Positions 51,666 to 60,138 of a stretch of DNA of 64,000 bases are shown here, piece by piece. Every line of letters begins with the position of its first letter. The first letter of the stretch is position 1. This DNA is from Rhodopseudomonas sp. (GTDB taxonomy: Bacteria; Pseudomonadota; Alphaproteobacteria; Rhizobiales; Xanthobacteraceae). The DNA lies in NCBI GenBank assembly GCA_016124795.1, contig WGNB01000007.1, positions 117,278 through 181,277 of the forward strand, given 5' to 3'. Made by a program: the position numbers and the translations under genes. The notes below the pieces were generated by a model. It was not told the origin of the DNA, did not search any database, and saw nothing but the letters and a program-made list of their open reading frames with translations.

Positions 51666-53105
51666 ATGGCTGATTGGCCCATTTACGCCACCATTACCGG
51701 ACCGATTGTCATGGTCGGCTTTGGCTCGATCGGCAAAGGCACTCTGCCGCTGATCGAACGGCATCTCAACTACGACAAATCGCGCATCACCGTGCTCGAC
51801 CCGAAGGACGAGGGCCGCAAGGCGCTGTGCGACAAGCACGGCGTGCGCTTCATCCAGCAGGGCCTGACCCGCGACAATTACCGCGAGGTGCTCACCCCGC
51901 TGCTCACCCAGGGCGGCGGTCAGGGCTTCTGCGTCAACCTGTCGGTCGATACCGGCTCGGTCGACATTATGGAGCTGTGCAACGAACTCGGCGCGCTTTA
52001 CATCGACACTGTCAACGAGCCGTGGCTCGGCTTTTATTTCGACAAGTCGAAGGGCGCGGAAGCGCGCTCGAACTACGCGCTGCGCGAGACGACGCTGGCG
52101 GCCAAGAAGGCGCGCAAACCGGGCTCGACCACGGCGGTGTCCTGCTGCGGCGCCAATCCCGGCATGGTCTCGTTCTTCGTCAAGCAGGCGCTGCTCAACG
52201 TCGCCTCGGACCTCAAGCTCAATGCCGCCGAACCGGCGACCAAAGCCGAATGGGCCGACCTGATGCGGCAGGCCGGTATCAAGGGCATCCACATCGCCGA
52301 GCGCGACACCCAGCGCTCGAAAACGCCGAAGCCGCCGGAAGTCTTCGTCAACACCTGGTCCGTCGAGGGCTTCCTGTCGGAAGGCATGCAGCCGGCCGAA
52401 CTCGGCTGGGGCACCCATGAAAAATGGATGCCGGAGAACGCGCATACCCACGCCACCGGCTGCGGCGCGGGCATCTATCTGATGCAGCCCGGCGCCAACA
52501 CGCGGGTGCGCACCTGGTGCCCGACGCGCGGCGCGCAATACGGCTTCCTCGTCACCCATAACGAGTCGATCTCGATCGCCGACTACTTCACCGCCTACGA
52601 CGCTTCGGGCAAGGCGACCTACCGGCCGACCTGCCACTACGCCTATCATCCGGCCGACGACGCGGTGCTGTCGCTGCACGAACTGTTCGGCCGTGCCGGC
52701 AAGATGCAGGAGAAGCATCACATCCTCGACGAGAACGAGATCGTCGACGGCATCGACGAGCTCGGCGTGCTGCTCTACGGCCACGGCAAAAACGCCTACT
52801 GGTTCGGCTCGCAGCTCTCGATCGAGGAAACGCGCGAACTGGCGCCGTATCAGAACGCCACCGGCCTTCAGGTCACCTCCGCCGTGCTCGGCGGCATGGT
52901 CTGGGCGCTGGAGCATCCGAATGAAGGCATCGTCGAAGCCGACGAAATGGATTTCCATCGCCTCCTGGAAATTCAGTTGCCCTATCTCGGCTCGGTGAAG
53001 GGCTATTACACCGAGTGGACGCCACTCGAAGGTCGTCCGGGCCTGTTCCCAGAAGACCTCGACACCAGCGATCCGTGGCAGTTCAAGAACGTGCTGGTGC
53101 GGTAA
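51666..53105 (+). CDS. hss: Homospermidine synthase
   Basis: The 479-residue enzyme makes sym-homospermidine from two putrescine molecules with NAD as a prosthetic cofactor. The Rossmann motif VGFGSIGKGTLPLI is at about residues 17-30; VSCCGANPGMVSFFVKQAL, ENAHTHATGCGAGIYL and DENEIVDGIDELGVLLYGH are family segments I recognise from the alphaproteobacterial enzyme. Length agrees with known Hss (about 475). Together with the decarboxylase upstream the operon leads from ornithine to homospermidine. A rho-independent terminator follows. Confidence 0.96.
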   Translation: MADWPIYATITGPIVMVGFGSIGKGTLPLIERHLNYDKSRITVLDPKDEGRKALCDKHGVRFIQQGLTRDNYREVLTPLLTQGGGQGFCVNLSVDTGSVDIMELCNELGALYIDTVNEPWLGFYFDKSKGAEARSNYALRETTLAAKKARKPGSTTAVSCCGANPGMVSFFVKQALLNVASDLKLNAAEPATKAEWADLMRQAGIKGIHIAERDTQRSKTPKPPEVFVNTWSVEGFLSEGMQPAELGWGTHEKWMPENAHTHATGCGAGIYLMQPGANTRVRTWCPTRGAQYGFLVTHNESISIADYFTAYDASGKATYRPTCHYAYHPADDAVLSLHELFGRAGKMQEKHHILDENEIVDGIDELGVLLYGHGKNAYWFGSQLSIEETRELAPYQNATGLQVTSAVLGGMVWALEHPNEGIVEADEMDFHRLLEIQLPYLGSVKGYYTEWTPLEGRPGLFPEDLDTSDPWQFKNVLVR

Positions 53106-53125
53106 GCGGCGCGCGAGACAAAAAA

Positions 53126-53151
53126 GGCGACCCTTGGGCCGCCTTTTTTTT
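53126..53151 (+). terminator. Bidirectional rho-independent terminator after hss
   Basis: Arms GGCGACCC (53126-53133) and GGGCCGCC (53136-53143) form an eight-base stem with one A-C mismatch around TT, followed by eight T. A run of A precedes the left arm, so the same structure can end the convergent LysR gene. Confidence 0.85.
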
Positions 53152-53171
53152 CGATCACGCCATGCCGCAAC

Positions 53172-54074
53172 TCACCATGACTTCACGGCCTCAGCGATAA
53201 AATCGACAAAGGCACGCACCTTCGCCGGCTGCTGACGGCGCGACGGAAAGTGCACATAGAGCGGGAAGCGCTCCTCGTTCCAGTCCGGAAACAAATTTAC
53301 CAAGCGGCCGTCGCGCAGGCTGGGCGCGGCAAATTCAAAACTTTGCGCCAACCCATAACCCTGTTCACAGACCGTCATCATGGTGTCGCCATCGTTGACT
53401 GTCAGCCGCCCGGTCACCGGCACGTCAAGTATCTTGCCTTTGCGATGAAACTCCCAAGTGAAGGGGCGGCCGGTCGCGGGATCCGGGAACAGAATGCACT
53501 CATGTTGCGCGACATCGCGCGGATGACGCGGCCTGCCGTGTCGCGCCAGATAAGCCGGCGACGCACAGGTCACAATCCTCGAGTCACCCAACCGCCGGAC
53601 GATCTGACCCGACAGCACGGGCTCGCCGAACCGCACCGCGACATCGAACCCATCGGCAACCAGGCCACGGGCGTCGTCGCGCGCATTGATATCGACCGAG
53701 AGTTCAGGATACGCGGTCATGAAGGCCGGCAGTCGCGACGCCACCAGCATTCTGGCAATCAACGGATTGATGCTGACGCGCAGATGACCGCGCACCGTCT
53801 TTGACGCGCGCCCGACATCGCTGACCGCCTGATCGAGATCAGACAACAACGGCGCGACGCTGTCATAAAAACGACGACCCTCATCGGTGAGCGTCACCGC
53901 ACGGGCATTGCGCTCGAACAGACGGACGCCGACGGCGGCTTCAAGCCGGGCAACCGCGCGGCTGATGCCGGACTGCGTCAACCCCAGCGCACGCGCCGCG
54001 CCGACGAAATTGCCGGCCTCCACCACCGCCGCTAGAACGCCGATGCCACCCAGCAGCCTGCCGTCAAATCCCAT
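53172..54074 (-). CDS. LysR-family transcriptional regulator
   Basis: The 300-residue regulator has the LysR N-terminal winged helix (FVGAARALGLTQSGISRAVARLE, first part near residues 24-46) and an effector domain (GHLRVSINPLIARM, then VDINARDDARGLVADGFDVAVRFG). It belongs to the group with the GFDVAVRFGEP motif that usually controls a divergently placed oxidoreductase. The neighbouring SDR gene is divergent, with about 150 bases between starts, and an inverted repeat in that gap is a likely operator. The inducer is unknown. Confidence 0.93.
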   Translation of the reverse strand: MGFDGRLLGGIGVLAAVVEAGNFVGAARALGLTQSGISRAVARLEAAVGVRLFERNARAVTLTDEGRRFYDSVAPLLSDLDQAVSDVGRASKTVRGHLRVSINPLIARMLVASRLPAFMTAYPELSVDINARDDARGLVADGFDVAVRFGEPVLSGQIVRRLGDSRIVTCASPAYLARHGRPRHPRDVAQHECILFPDPATGRPFTWEFHRKGKILDVPVTGRLTVNDGDTMMTVCEQGYGLAQSFEFAAPSLRDGRLVNLFPDWNEERFPLYVHFPSRRQQPAKVRAFVDFIAEAVKSW

Positions 54075-54107
54075 GAAAGAAGTCCTTTAGCATCGGCCTT
54101 TTTCGAT

Positions 54108-54124
54108 AATGATTTTAAGTCATT
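54108..54124. promoter_or_regulatory. Candidate LysR operator between lysR and SDR genes
   Basis: The inverted repeat AATGA-N7-TCATT lies 34 bases upstream of the lysR start. Within it T54110 and A54122 give the T-N11-A arrangement of LysR-family sites. Position and symmetry support an autoregulatory/activation site for the divergent pair. Confidence 0.55.
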
Positions 54125-54224
54125 CTTAGAAAGACAACAATGCTCTGGAATCATCATTTGTCCAGCGCCATGTCTGACCCGAACGGCACAACGTGCCGGC
54201 AGCCAACAACGAAGGATGTCAGCC

Positions 54225-54944
54225 ATGAATCTGAACGGACAAAAAGTCGTCGTGCTCGGCGGCACGTCGGGTATCGGCCTTGCGACGGCGCAGGCCGCAG
54301 CCCAGGAAGGCGCGGCGGTCGTTGTGGCATCCAGCCGCAAGCAGAATGTCGACTGCGCTTTGACGACATTACCGGCCGGCAGCGCTGGCCACGTCGCCGA
54401 TCTGGCCGATGAGCAGAACCTGCGCGATCTCTTCGGACAGATCGGCGCCTTCGATCATCTGGTCTTTACCGCCGGCGAGAATATGCAACTCGGCACCATC
54501 GCCGGCACGCCGCTCGATCAGGCTCGGCGGTTCTTCGAACTGCGCTATTGGGGCGCTTATGCCGCGGTCAAATATGGCAGTCCGCATATCCATAAAGGCG
54601 GCTCGGTGGTGCTCACCACCGGCATCGCCTCCTTGCGGCCGCGCGCCGGCTGGACGGTGCCGGCCAGCATTTGCGGTGCGATGGACGGTTTAACGCGAGC
54701 GCTCGCGGTCGAACTGGCCCCGATCCGGGTCAACGCCGTATCACCGGGCGTCGTCAGAACGTCTCTCTGGGATGGCATGGCAGAAGCGGACCGCAAGGCA
54801 ATGTACAAGACTACCGGTGCAGCCTTGCCGGTCGGCCGTGTCGGCGAACCGCAAGACATCGCCGAAAGCTATCTTTATCTGATGCGGAATGAGTTCAGCA
54901 CCGGCCAGATCGTCGTCGTCGACGGCGGCACCGTCCTGGTGTGA
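54225..54944 (+). CDS. SDR-fold protein lacking the canonical catalytic Tyr and Lys
   Basis: The 239-residue protein has a short-chain dehydrogenase fold: the nucleotide motif GGTSGIG (residues 12-18), an NNAG equivalent reading FTAGE (81-85), and the C-terminal region GLTRALAVELAPIRVNAVSPGVVRT. Where YxxxK is expected it reads PASIC (146-150), so both residues are missing, and the Ser region has TTGIA. It may work by another chemistry, or only bind ligand. The ATG at 54225 is preferred over 54216 because GAAGG lies nine bases before it. It is divergent from a LysR gene that probably controls it. Confidence 0.8.
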   Translation: MNLNGQKVVVLGGTSGIGLATAQAAAQEGAAVVVASSRKQNVDCALTTLPAGSAGHVADLADEQNLRDLFGQIGAFDHLVFTAGENMQLGTIAGTPLDQARRFFELRYWGAYAAVKYGSPHIHKGGSVVLTTGIASLRPRAGWTVPASICGAMDGLTRALAVELAPIRVNAVSPGVVRTSLWDGMAEADRKAMYKTTGAALPVGRVGEPQDIAESYLYLMRNEFSTGQIVVVDGGTVLV

Positions 54945-54996
54945 CGGCGAAACGATGGAAAATGGGTCGCCTCGATCAGGCGGCCCGCCATCCGCT

Positions 54997-56004
54997 TTAC
55001 AAGGTCAGCACGGCCGCGCTGCCCTCTTCGGTACCCATAGCCAGCACCTGACCGCTGGCGTCCCAGCCGAGCGCGCTCACCGGCTCGCCATCGGCTTCGC
55101 GCGCCAGAATGAGCGCGCCATCGTCAAGCCGCACCAACAACACCGATCCGTCGCTGAAGCCGGCCGCTGCCACCGGCTGCTTCGGATGGCAGGCCACGAC
55201 CGAACAGCGCGCCGGCGATTGCGCCAGTAACGACGGCTGGCGGCCCATCGGGCCATCCTTGCCGTCGAACGGCCACAGGATCAGTTGTTCGGAGCCGGAG
55301 GTCGCCAGCGCGCTGCCATCATGCGTCCAGGACAGCGAGCGCACCCGCGCCGAATAACCCGACATCCGCATATGCTTGGCGTCGGCGATACGCCAACCAT
55401 GCAGCGTCTGTTCCTGCATGGTGGTGACGAGAAACTTGCCATCCGGCGACACGGTCACGCCGAGATGCGAGCCCTTCCATTCCAGCGTTTCCGGCTTGGC
55501 ACCGGCGGCATTGGGAAACCAGAGCGTCGCACCGTTGTAATGCGCGATCGCGACCCGGAATCCCTTCGGAAAAAACGCCAGACCGGCCACCGTCGACGGC
55601 GCCTCGTACTCGCGCAACTCGCCTTTGCCGGTGCGAACATGAGCAAGCTTGCCGGCTGACCAGGCAACCGCGCCATCGGGACCGAGCGCGAGCTGATCGA
55701 TCCAGCGCTTCTTGTCGTCGGTCGCGATCACCTCGTGACCGCCATCGCGGTCGGTCGCGACCAGCTTGCCGTCGTCGCCACCGGTGACGATGCGTTGTCC
55801 GTCGCCGGCACTAGCAAGAATGCCGCCGGCGTGAATGGCGACACGGGTGCGTTTTTCGGCCGGGGCAAACAGCAGAGCCTCCTCGCCGAGCACGAAGACC
55901 GGCACCTGCCGGAAGAAATGCACCCCGACGATCGGGCCTTCGGCTTCGGTGACGATGCGCGCGCGGTCAGCGAGCGACGGCAAGGTATCGGCGGAGGCAG
56001 CCAT
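54997..56004 (-). CDS. WD40 repeat protein
   Basis: The 335-residue protein is a bacterial WD40-like beta propeller. Repeating units with GH/WD-like ends can be seen: GGHEVIATDDKKRWIDQLALGPDGAVAWS, YEAPSTVAGLAFFPKGFRVAIAHY, LEWKGSHLGVTVSPDGKFLVTTM and SYSARVRSLSWTHDGSALATSG-type blades (first 20 or fewer residues shown for orientation). There is no signal peptide, so it is cytoplasmic. It follows the COG0523 GTPase gene by 120 bases in the same direction; the pairing may mean a common metal-related role but no function is proven. Confidence 0.82.
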   Translation of the reverse strand: MAASADTLPSLADRARIVTEAEGPIVGVHFFRQVPVFVLGEEALLFAPAEKRTRVAIHAGGILASAGDGQRIVTGGDDGKLVATDRDGGHEVIATDDKKRWIDQLALGPDGAVAWSAGKLAHVRTGKGELREYEAPSTVAGLAFFPKGFRVAIAHYNGATLWFPNAAGAKPETLEWKGSHLGVTVSPDGKFLVTTMQEQTLHGWRIADAKHMRMSGYSARVRSLSWTHDGSALATSGSEQLILWPFDGKDGPMGRQPSLLAQSPARCSVVACHPKQPVAAAGFSDGSVLLVRLDDGALILAREADGEPVSALGWDASGQVLAMGTEEGSAAVLTL

Positions 56005-56082
56005 AAATGCGGTCTCGTTCTCGGACTGTCAGGTCCGCGACGGCGAACATCCAGTCATCACAACAACATCGGTGGTTACCGG

Positions 56083-56102
56083 GTCCCCGCTTCCGCGGGA
56101 AC
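56083..56102. repeat. Short palindromic repeat between GTPase and WD40 genes
   Basis: Arms GTCCCCGC and GCGGGAAC enclose TTCC, with one wobble pair. The pattern (gggtccccgc ttccgcggg aacgac) matches a small palindrome I know to be frequent between rhizobial genes, from memory only. It is transcribed within the two-gene operon. Confidence 0.55.
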
Positions 56103-56124
56103 GACAGCTAGGTACGTCGCGGGG

Positions 56125-57207
56125 TCACGCGATGCAGCTCTCAAAACCCTTGCGAATCTTATCCTCGGGCAAATGACGCCCGATGAACACGATACGGCTG
56201 ACGCGCTTCTCGCCGTCTTTCCATTTCCGCTGATGGTCGCCGTCGAGAATCATGTGCACGCCCTGAAACACGAAACGCTCGTCGTCGTTCTTGAAGGACA
56301 GAATGCCCTTCGAGCGCAGGATATCCTTGCCCTCGGTCGCCACCAGATCCTGCACCCAGGGAAAGAACTTGTCGGGATCGAGCGGCTTTTCGGTGTTCAG
56401 CGAAATCGATTGCATGTCCTCGTCGTGATAATGCTTCAACCCGCCATGATCGTGATGGTGGTGATGATCGTGGCCATGGTCATGTCCATGATCGTGATGA
56501 TGATCATGGTCGTGCGCGTCCGCCGTGAGGAATTCCGGCTCGATATCGAGAATACGATCGAGGTCGAAGGCATTGCGGCCAAGGACTTCGGCAACGTCGA
56601 TTTTGGAGCGCTCGGTGCGATGCAGCTTGGCATAGGGGTTGATGGCACGGATACGCGCCTCGACCTCGGCCAGTTCACCCGGCGTCACCAGATCGGTCTT
56701 GTTGATCAGGATGACGTCGGCAAAGGCGATCTGGTTCTTGGCTTCCGGCGCGTCCTTGAGCCGGTCCTTGAGCCATTTGGCATCGGCGACCGTGACCACC
56801 GCGTCGAGCTTGGTCTTGGCGCCGACGTTCTCATCCATGAAGAAGGTCTGAGCGACCGGCGCCGGATCGGCGAGCCCGGTGGTTTCGACGATGATGGCGT
56901 CGAATTTTCCCTTGCGACGCATCAACCCATCAATGATCCGCACCAGATCGCCGCGCACGGTGCAGCAGATGCAGCCATTGTTCATCTCGAAGACTTCTTC
57001 GTCGGCATTGACGACCAGTTCGTTGTCGATGCCGATCTCACCGAACTCATTGACGATGACGGCGTATTTCTGGCCGTGCGGTTCCGATAGAATTCGGTTC
57101 AGCAACGTCGTCTTGCCGGCGCCGAGATAGCCGGTCAGCACGGTGACGGGAATTTTGCCGGAGACGGGGGCGGTCATGGATTTGGTGTCGGAATTGGCAT
57201 TGGTCAT
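56125..57207 (-). CDS. COG0523/CobW-like GTPase with histidine-rich region
   Basis: The 360-residue protein is a metal-linked G3E GTPase. The P-loop GYLGAGKTT is at 26-34, the metal motif CICC at C79, C81 and C82, and NKTD follows. A histidine-rich insertion of about 30 residues (about 215-245) lies between the GTPase and CobW C-terminal domains. Relatives include cobalamin-related CobW and zinc chaperones such as ZigA and YeiR. No B12 genes are adjacent, whereas a zinc importer operon is within 3 kb, so a zinc-chaperone role is the better guess. No Zur box was seen in its upstream region. ATG 57207 is chosen over a long upstream frame. Confidence 0.9.
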   Translation of the reverse strand: MTNANSDTKSMTAPVSGKIPVTVLTGYLGAGKTTLLNRILSEPHGQKYAVIVNEFGEIGIDNELVVNADEEVFEMNNGCICCTVRGDLVRIIDGLMRRKGKFDAIIVETTGLADPAPVAQTFFMDENVGAKTKLDAVVTVADAKWLKDRLKDAPEAKNQIAFADVILINKTDLVTPGELAEVEARIRAINPYAKLHRTERSKIDVAEVLGRNAFDLDRILDIEPEFLTADAHDHDHHHDHGHDHGHDHHHHHDHGGLKHYHDEDMQSISLNTEKPLDPDKFFPWVQDLVATEGKDILRSKGILSFKNDDERFVFQGVHMILDGDHQRKWKDGEKRVSRIVFIGRHLPEDKIRKGFESCIA

Positions 57208-57467
57208 GGCGGAAAAGGCTCCTTGGCCCAGACATATAGGGCGTCGACCCCGGCCCTGCAAAGCAACAAAATCGGCAAATTCTCCAATGGCTTGCCCGCG
57301 GGTTTCGGAGCGGCCGGGAAAATCCGGCCCGACAGCGCGATAAGCCCCCCCGTTCCGGCCGGTTTTTAATCGGCGAGCGCCAGACACTGCCGTTACACTT
57401 TCCGTCATGAGAATCAGTCGGGGCGCTTCGTCAAATCGCGCCGCACGGCCATTGAAGGTGAATCGAT

Positions 57468-58085
57468 ATGGGCATCATCAAGCAAATGGCGGCGCCGATC
57501 CGGGCCATCGTCAGATTTCCACTGTTCCAGTTGGTGATCGTAGTCGTCATCATTCTGTTTTTGCAGGCGGCCGATCCGGCCTCGGCTTTAGGGCGGCTGT
57601 TTACAGGCCTCGACAAGCTGGTGAGCAACTCGGTCGATTTATGCGCGGCGCTGTTCAACATCCGCTCCTTCACCAAATCATGGATCAATTTCAGCTTCTG
57701 GGTCGGCTACGTCTATCTCGCCTGTCTGCTGATCCTGGCGTTGCTGCGAGTTCTGATCCGCCTCGTCGTCGATCTGGCCGGGCGCAGCAATGCCTTCGGC
57801 CTGCGCAACGCGATTGCCCGCGAACGGGGCATCGCCGCTTATCGCGCCTGGGAACCGTTCGAGCGGATCAGGCCACCCCATATTCCACAACCGGAATGGG
57901 AAGAACGCTTCGCCTGGCCGGCCGACAACCGCCCGCCTTATCCGCCGCTGGCGCACCGCATATTGACCGGGCTCCTCGTCAATATCGCCGTCATCGCCGC
58001 GATCCTGATCTTGCTACAGGTCTTCACGCCTTTTCCTGTCGTGACCTGGCTGGCGGCTTTACTGAAGACCCTGATCGGACACTGA
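57468..58085 (+). CDS. Membrane protein of unknown function
   Basis: The 205-residue protein has three hydrophobic helices (about 18-34, 77-100 and 170-195). The middle has a cytoplasmic stretch rich in aromatic and basic residues (RAWEPFERIRPPHIPQPEWE). I recognise no family. GAAGGTG lies ten bases upstream of ATG 57468. It ends at a rho-independent terminator shared with the convergent L,D-transpeptidase gene, and is divergent from the GTPase gene. Confidence 0.65.
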   Translation: MGIIKQMAAPIRAIVRFPLFQLVIVVVIILFLQAADPASALGRLFTGLDKLVSNSVDLCAALFNIRSFTKSWINFSFWVGYVYLACLLILALLRVLIRLVVDLAGRSNAFGLRNAIARERGIAAYRAWEPFERIRPPHIPQPEWEERFAWPADNRPPYPPLAHRILTGLLVNIAVIAAILILLQVFTPFPVVTWLAALLKTLIGH

Positions 58086-58140
58086 TGCCGACGGCCTCGG
58101 CCGCCGGGTCAGCGCGGCAAGGCCCGCTCTACCGAAAAAA

Positions 58141-58170
58141 GGCGCCCACCGTTTTACGGTGAGCGCCTTT
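58141..58170. terminator. Bidirectional terminator
   Basis: Arms GGCGCCCACCG (58141-58151) and CGGTGAGCGCC (58157-58167) pair with one mismatch around a TTTTA loop, with TTT to the right and a run of A to the left (58135-58140). It lies between two convergent genes and can serve both. Confidence 0.8.
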
Positions 58171-58227
58171 CGCATTCCACGCTCGAAATCGACCGGTCGC
58201 GGGACAACCGCCGCCGGTCGCGAGCGA

Positions 58228-58908
58228 TCAGCTCTGCACAACCGTCACATGGGTGCCAACCGGCACGCGGTTATACAGATCGATGATGTCCTGATTGAAC
58301 AGCCGGATGCAGCCCGACGAAACCGCGGTGCCGATGGTCTGCGGCTCGGTAGTGCCATGCAGGCGGAAATAAGTGTCGTGGCCATCGCGGTACAAATACA
58401 GCGCACGCGGCCCAAGCGGATTGTTCGGACCGCCCGCCATGCCGCCGGCATAGCTGCGGTACATCGGGATCGCCGCCATCATTGTCGGCGTCGGCGTCCA
58501 GCGCGGCCATTTTTCCTTGCGGCCGATGATCGCACTGCCCTTGAAATTCAGCGCCTCGGCGCGACCGACGCCGACGCCATAGCGCATCGCCTTGCCACCG
58601 GCTTCGACCAGATAGAGCCGGCGCTGCGGAATATTGACGATGATGCTGCCCGGCTTCTCCTTGCCGTTCCAGGCAACTTCCTGACGCATCAGGCTGGGAT
58701 CAAGCGATGTCGTATCGACCGGCGCGACTGTGAAGCCATTGTCGGTCACACTGCCGTAATCGGCGGTGACGCAGCCGGCGGCCAGCAACGGCAAGCCGAC
58801 GACAAAGGCGCGTCGGCTGATAGTGGCCAAACGGCTTTGGGCTTTGGACGACGGGTTCGCAGCGTCTGACGTCAGGGCAACGGGATCGCGATCGGGTCGC
58901 TGAGGCAT
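58228..58908 (-). CDS. L,D-transpeptidase (YkuD family), predicted Tat-exported lipoprotein
   Basis: The 226-residue protein forms or modifies 3-3 cross-links in peptidoglycan, or attaches outer-membrane lipoproteins to it. The catalytic motif HGTTEPQTIGTAVSSGCIRL ends with C200 as the nucleophile. The N-terminus has a twin-arginine-like SRRAFVVGLPLLAAGC (C46), where LAAGC is a lipobox, so it may be exported folded and lipid-anchored. YkuD proteins of this size are common in Rhizobiales. The gene is single and ends at a bidirectional terminator. Confidence 0.93.
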   Translation of the reverse strand: MPQRPDRDPVALTSDAANPSSKAQSRLATISRRAFVVGLPLLAAGCVTADYGSVTDNGFTVAPVDTTSLDPSLMRQEVAWNGKEKPGSIIVNIPQRRLYLVEAGGKAMRYGVGVGRAEALNFKGSAIIGRKEKWPRWTPTPTMMAAIPMYRSYAGGMAGGPNNPLGPRALYLYRDGHDTYFRLHGTTEPQTIGTAVSSGCIRLFNQDIIDLYNRVPVGTHVTVVQS

Positions 58909-59266
58909 CGGGCACTCTCTATATTGAAATGGATTGGTTAATCGCGCGCATTCTGCTCAGGCCATCTGATTCATGCAACAATGCTTTGCTGAATTCGCCG
59001 CTACATAACGGCTTCGTGGCCACGCCAGCGTTCGATTTTTCCGGAGCGCGACATATTTGGCGCAGCTTCACGAAAGAATTATTCGCACGCAGCGCCGATC
59101 AATTAACAACTCGTAAACCCGCGCTCATCCGAATTTGATTCGGCGGCGATGCGGCGTTTTGACGTGTCAGGATACCGGTAGACGGTCGCCAAAAATGAAA
59201 GCCTCGCGCCACCCGGAACGCGACGTCAGGACGACAATGACCGGCGCGGTTCCACCGATCGCGGCA
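58909..59266. other. Intergenic region without recognised gene
   Basis: These 358 bases are more AT-rich than their surroundings. The only open frame on the plus strand (from 58929) lacks a ribosome site, family resemblance and coding-like composition. Promoter sequences for the L,D-transpeptidase gene must lie at the left end but no clear -35/-10 pair was assigned. I see nothing else in it. Confidence 0.5.
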
Positions 59267-59476
59267 TCAACGGCGGATCAGTTCATAGCGCCCTTCGAGG
59301 GCATTATGTTTCAGGTCGCAATGGCAGTCCGCCGCAAAGGCGCGCAGCGCGGCGCGCGCCACCATGTCCGGCTCGCCCGGCGGAAAGGCATCCGCGAACA
59401 GCGCATAGGTCAGATCGAAAATATGCCCAGCCGGCATGTCCTTCAGGTAACTCTTCAAGACGGCTTGTGTCAGCAT
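59267..59476 (-). CDS. Small protein of unknown function
   Basis: The 69-residue protein (MLTQAVLKSYLKDMPAGHIF) is acidic-to-neutral, with CHCDLKHNALEGRYELIRR at the end containing a CxC-H motif that could bind metal. It matches no family that I know. The start is at ATG 59476, preceded by GGAG seven bases away; a longer frame of 96 residues up to 59557 lacks such a site. The plus-strand reading frame over the same bases is rejected as a shadow. Confidence 0.5.
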   Translation of the reverse strand: MLTQAVLKSYLKDMPAGHIFDLTYALFADAFPPGEPDMVARAALRAFAADCHCDLKHNALEGRYELIRR

Positions 59477-59700
59477 ATGGAACTCCGCAAGTCGGTAGGC
59501 GGTCCTTGTCCGGGACCTTGCGAACATATCGACAAAAGCCCCCGACGCACCCTTCAAGCGTGACCGTTAAGCGTCAGTTTTACCGGCAATTTTTCTAAAA
59601 AATTCATATATCGGACCTAGATTCGAAAATACCGTTTCGTTCTTGGCTGCGATCCCGGCCATATCGCGCCGACTCACGGCCACCACCCTTGAGTTCGCCC

Positions 59701-59874
59701 ATGTCGACATCAACTGCCGAAACATACCTGAGCAATGCCCGGCAACAGACCTCGCAACGGGACATCAATGTCAGCCTGCTGAATGCGATCAACGAGCTGA
59801 CCAAGGAAGTCAAACGTCTGGAAGAAGACATCCGTCGCGTTCGCCGCGACGTGCTGGTGTCGCGACGTTTCTGA
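59701..59874 (+). CDS. Small coiled-coil protein, unknown function
   Basis: The 57-residue protein begins MSTSTAETYLSNARQQTSQR and continues with a heptad-like amphipathic helix (NAINELTKEVKRLEEDIRRV) and a basic tail. Codon use looks coding-like and the reading frame ends cleanly, but the ribosome site is weak (GAGTT). It could be a small helical partner protein. No family is recognised; the reality of the gene is moderately supported. Confidence 0.5.
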   Translation: MSTSTAETYLSNARQQTSQRDINVSLLNAINELTKEVKRLEEDIRRVRRDVLVSRRF

Positions 59875-60090
59875 TCGACCTTGCCGGCGGTGTCGTGACC
59901 GAACTCCGCCGGCGCTGACCCGATACGACCCTGCGTCGGCCGCCAATGCCGTCCTCGCCCGACCGGCCGGGGACCAGGCGCCAGCCCCACAAACGGCCGC
60001 GATAGCGGCATCGCACCGGCCAAACCCAGGATCGCAATTTGCGGTAATGGGCCGGCCTGCGATGCAGACGAAAATAGTCTTGCATTTGAT

Positions 60091-60107
60091 ATGTTATAAT
60101 ATTACAT
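60091..60107 (+). promoter_or_regulatory. Zur box overlapping an extended -10 promoter
   Basis: The sequence ATGTTATAATATTACAT is a near-perfect palindrome (half-sites agree in seven of eight positions) and matches the alphaproteobacterial zinc uptake regulator site as I know it. It contains TGTTATAAT, an extended -10 element, so Zur binding would block RNA polymerase. It is 32 bases upstream of the znuA start. Confidence 0.8.
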
Positions 60108-60138
60108 TTTGGCATCCAATCAACGCGAGGAAGTGCCT

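Noticed and set aside
58929..59138. A 69-codon plus-strand frame in the intergenic region
   Set aside because: No ribosome site, no family resemblance and a composition that does not look coding.
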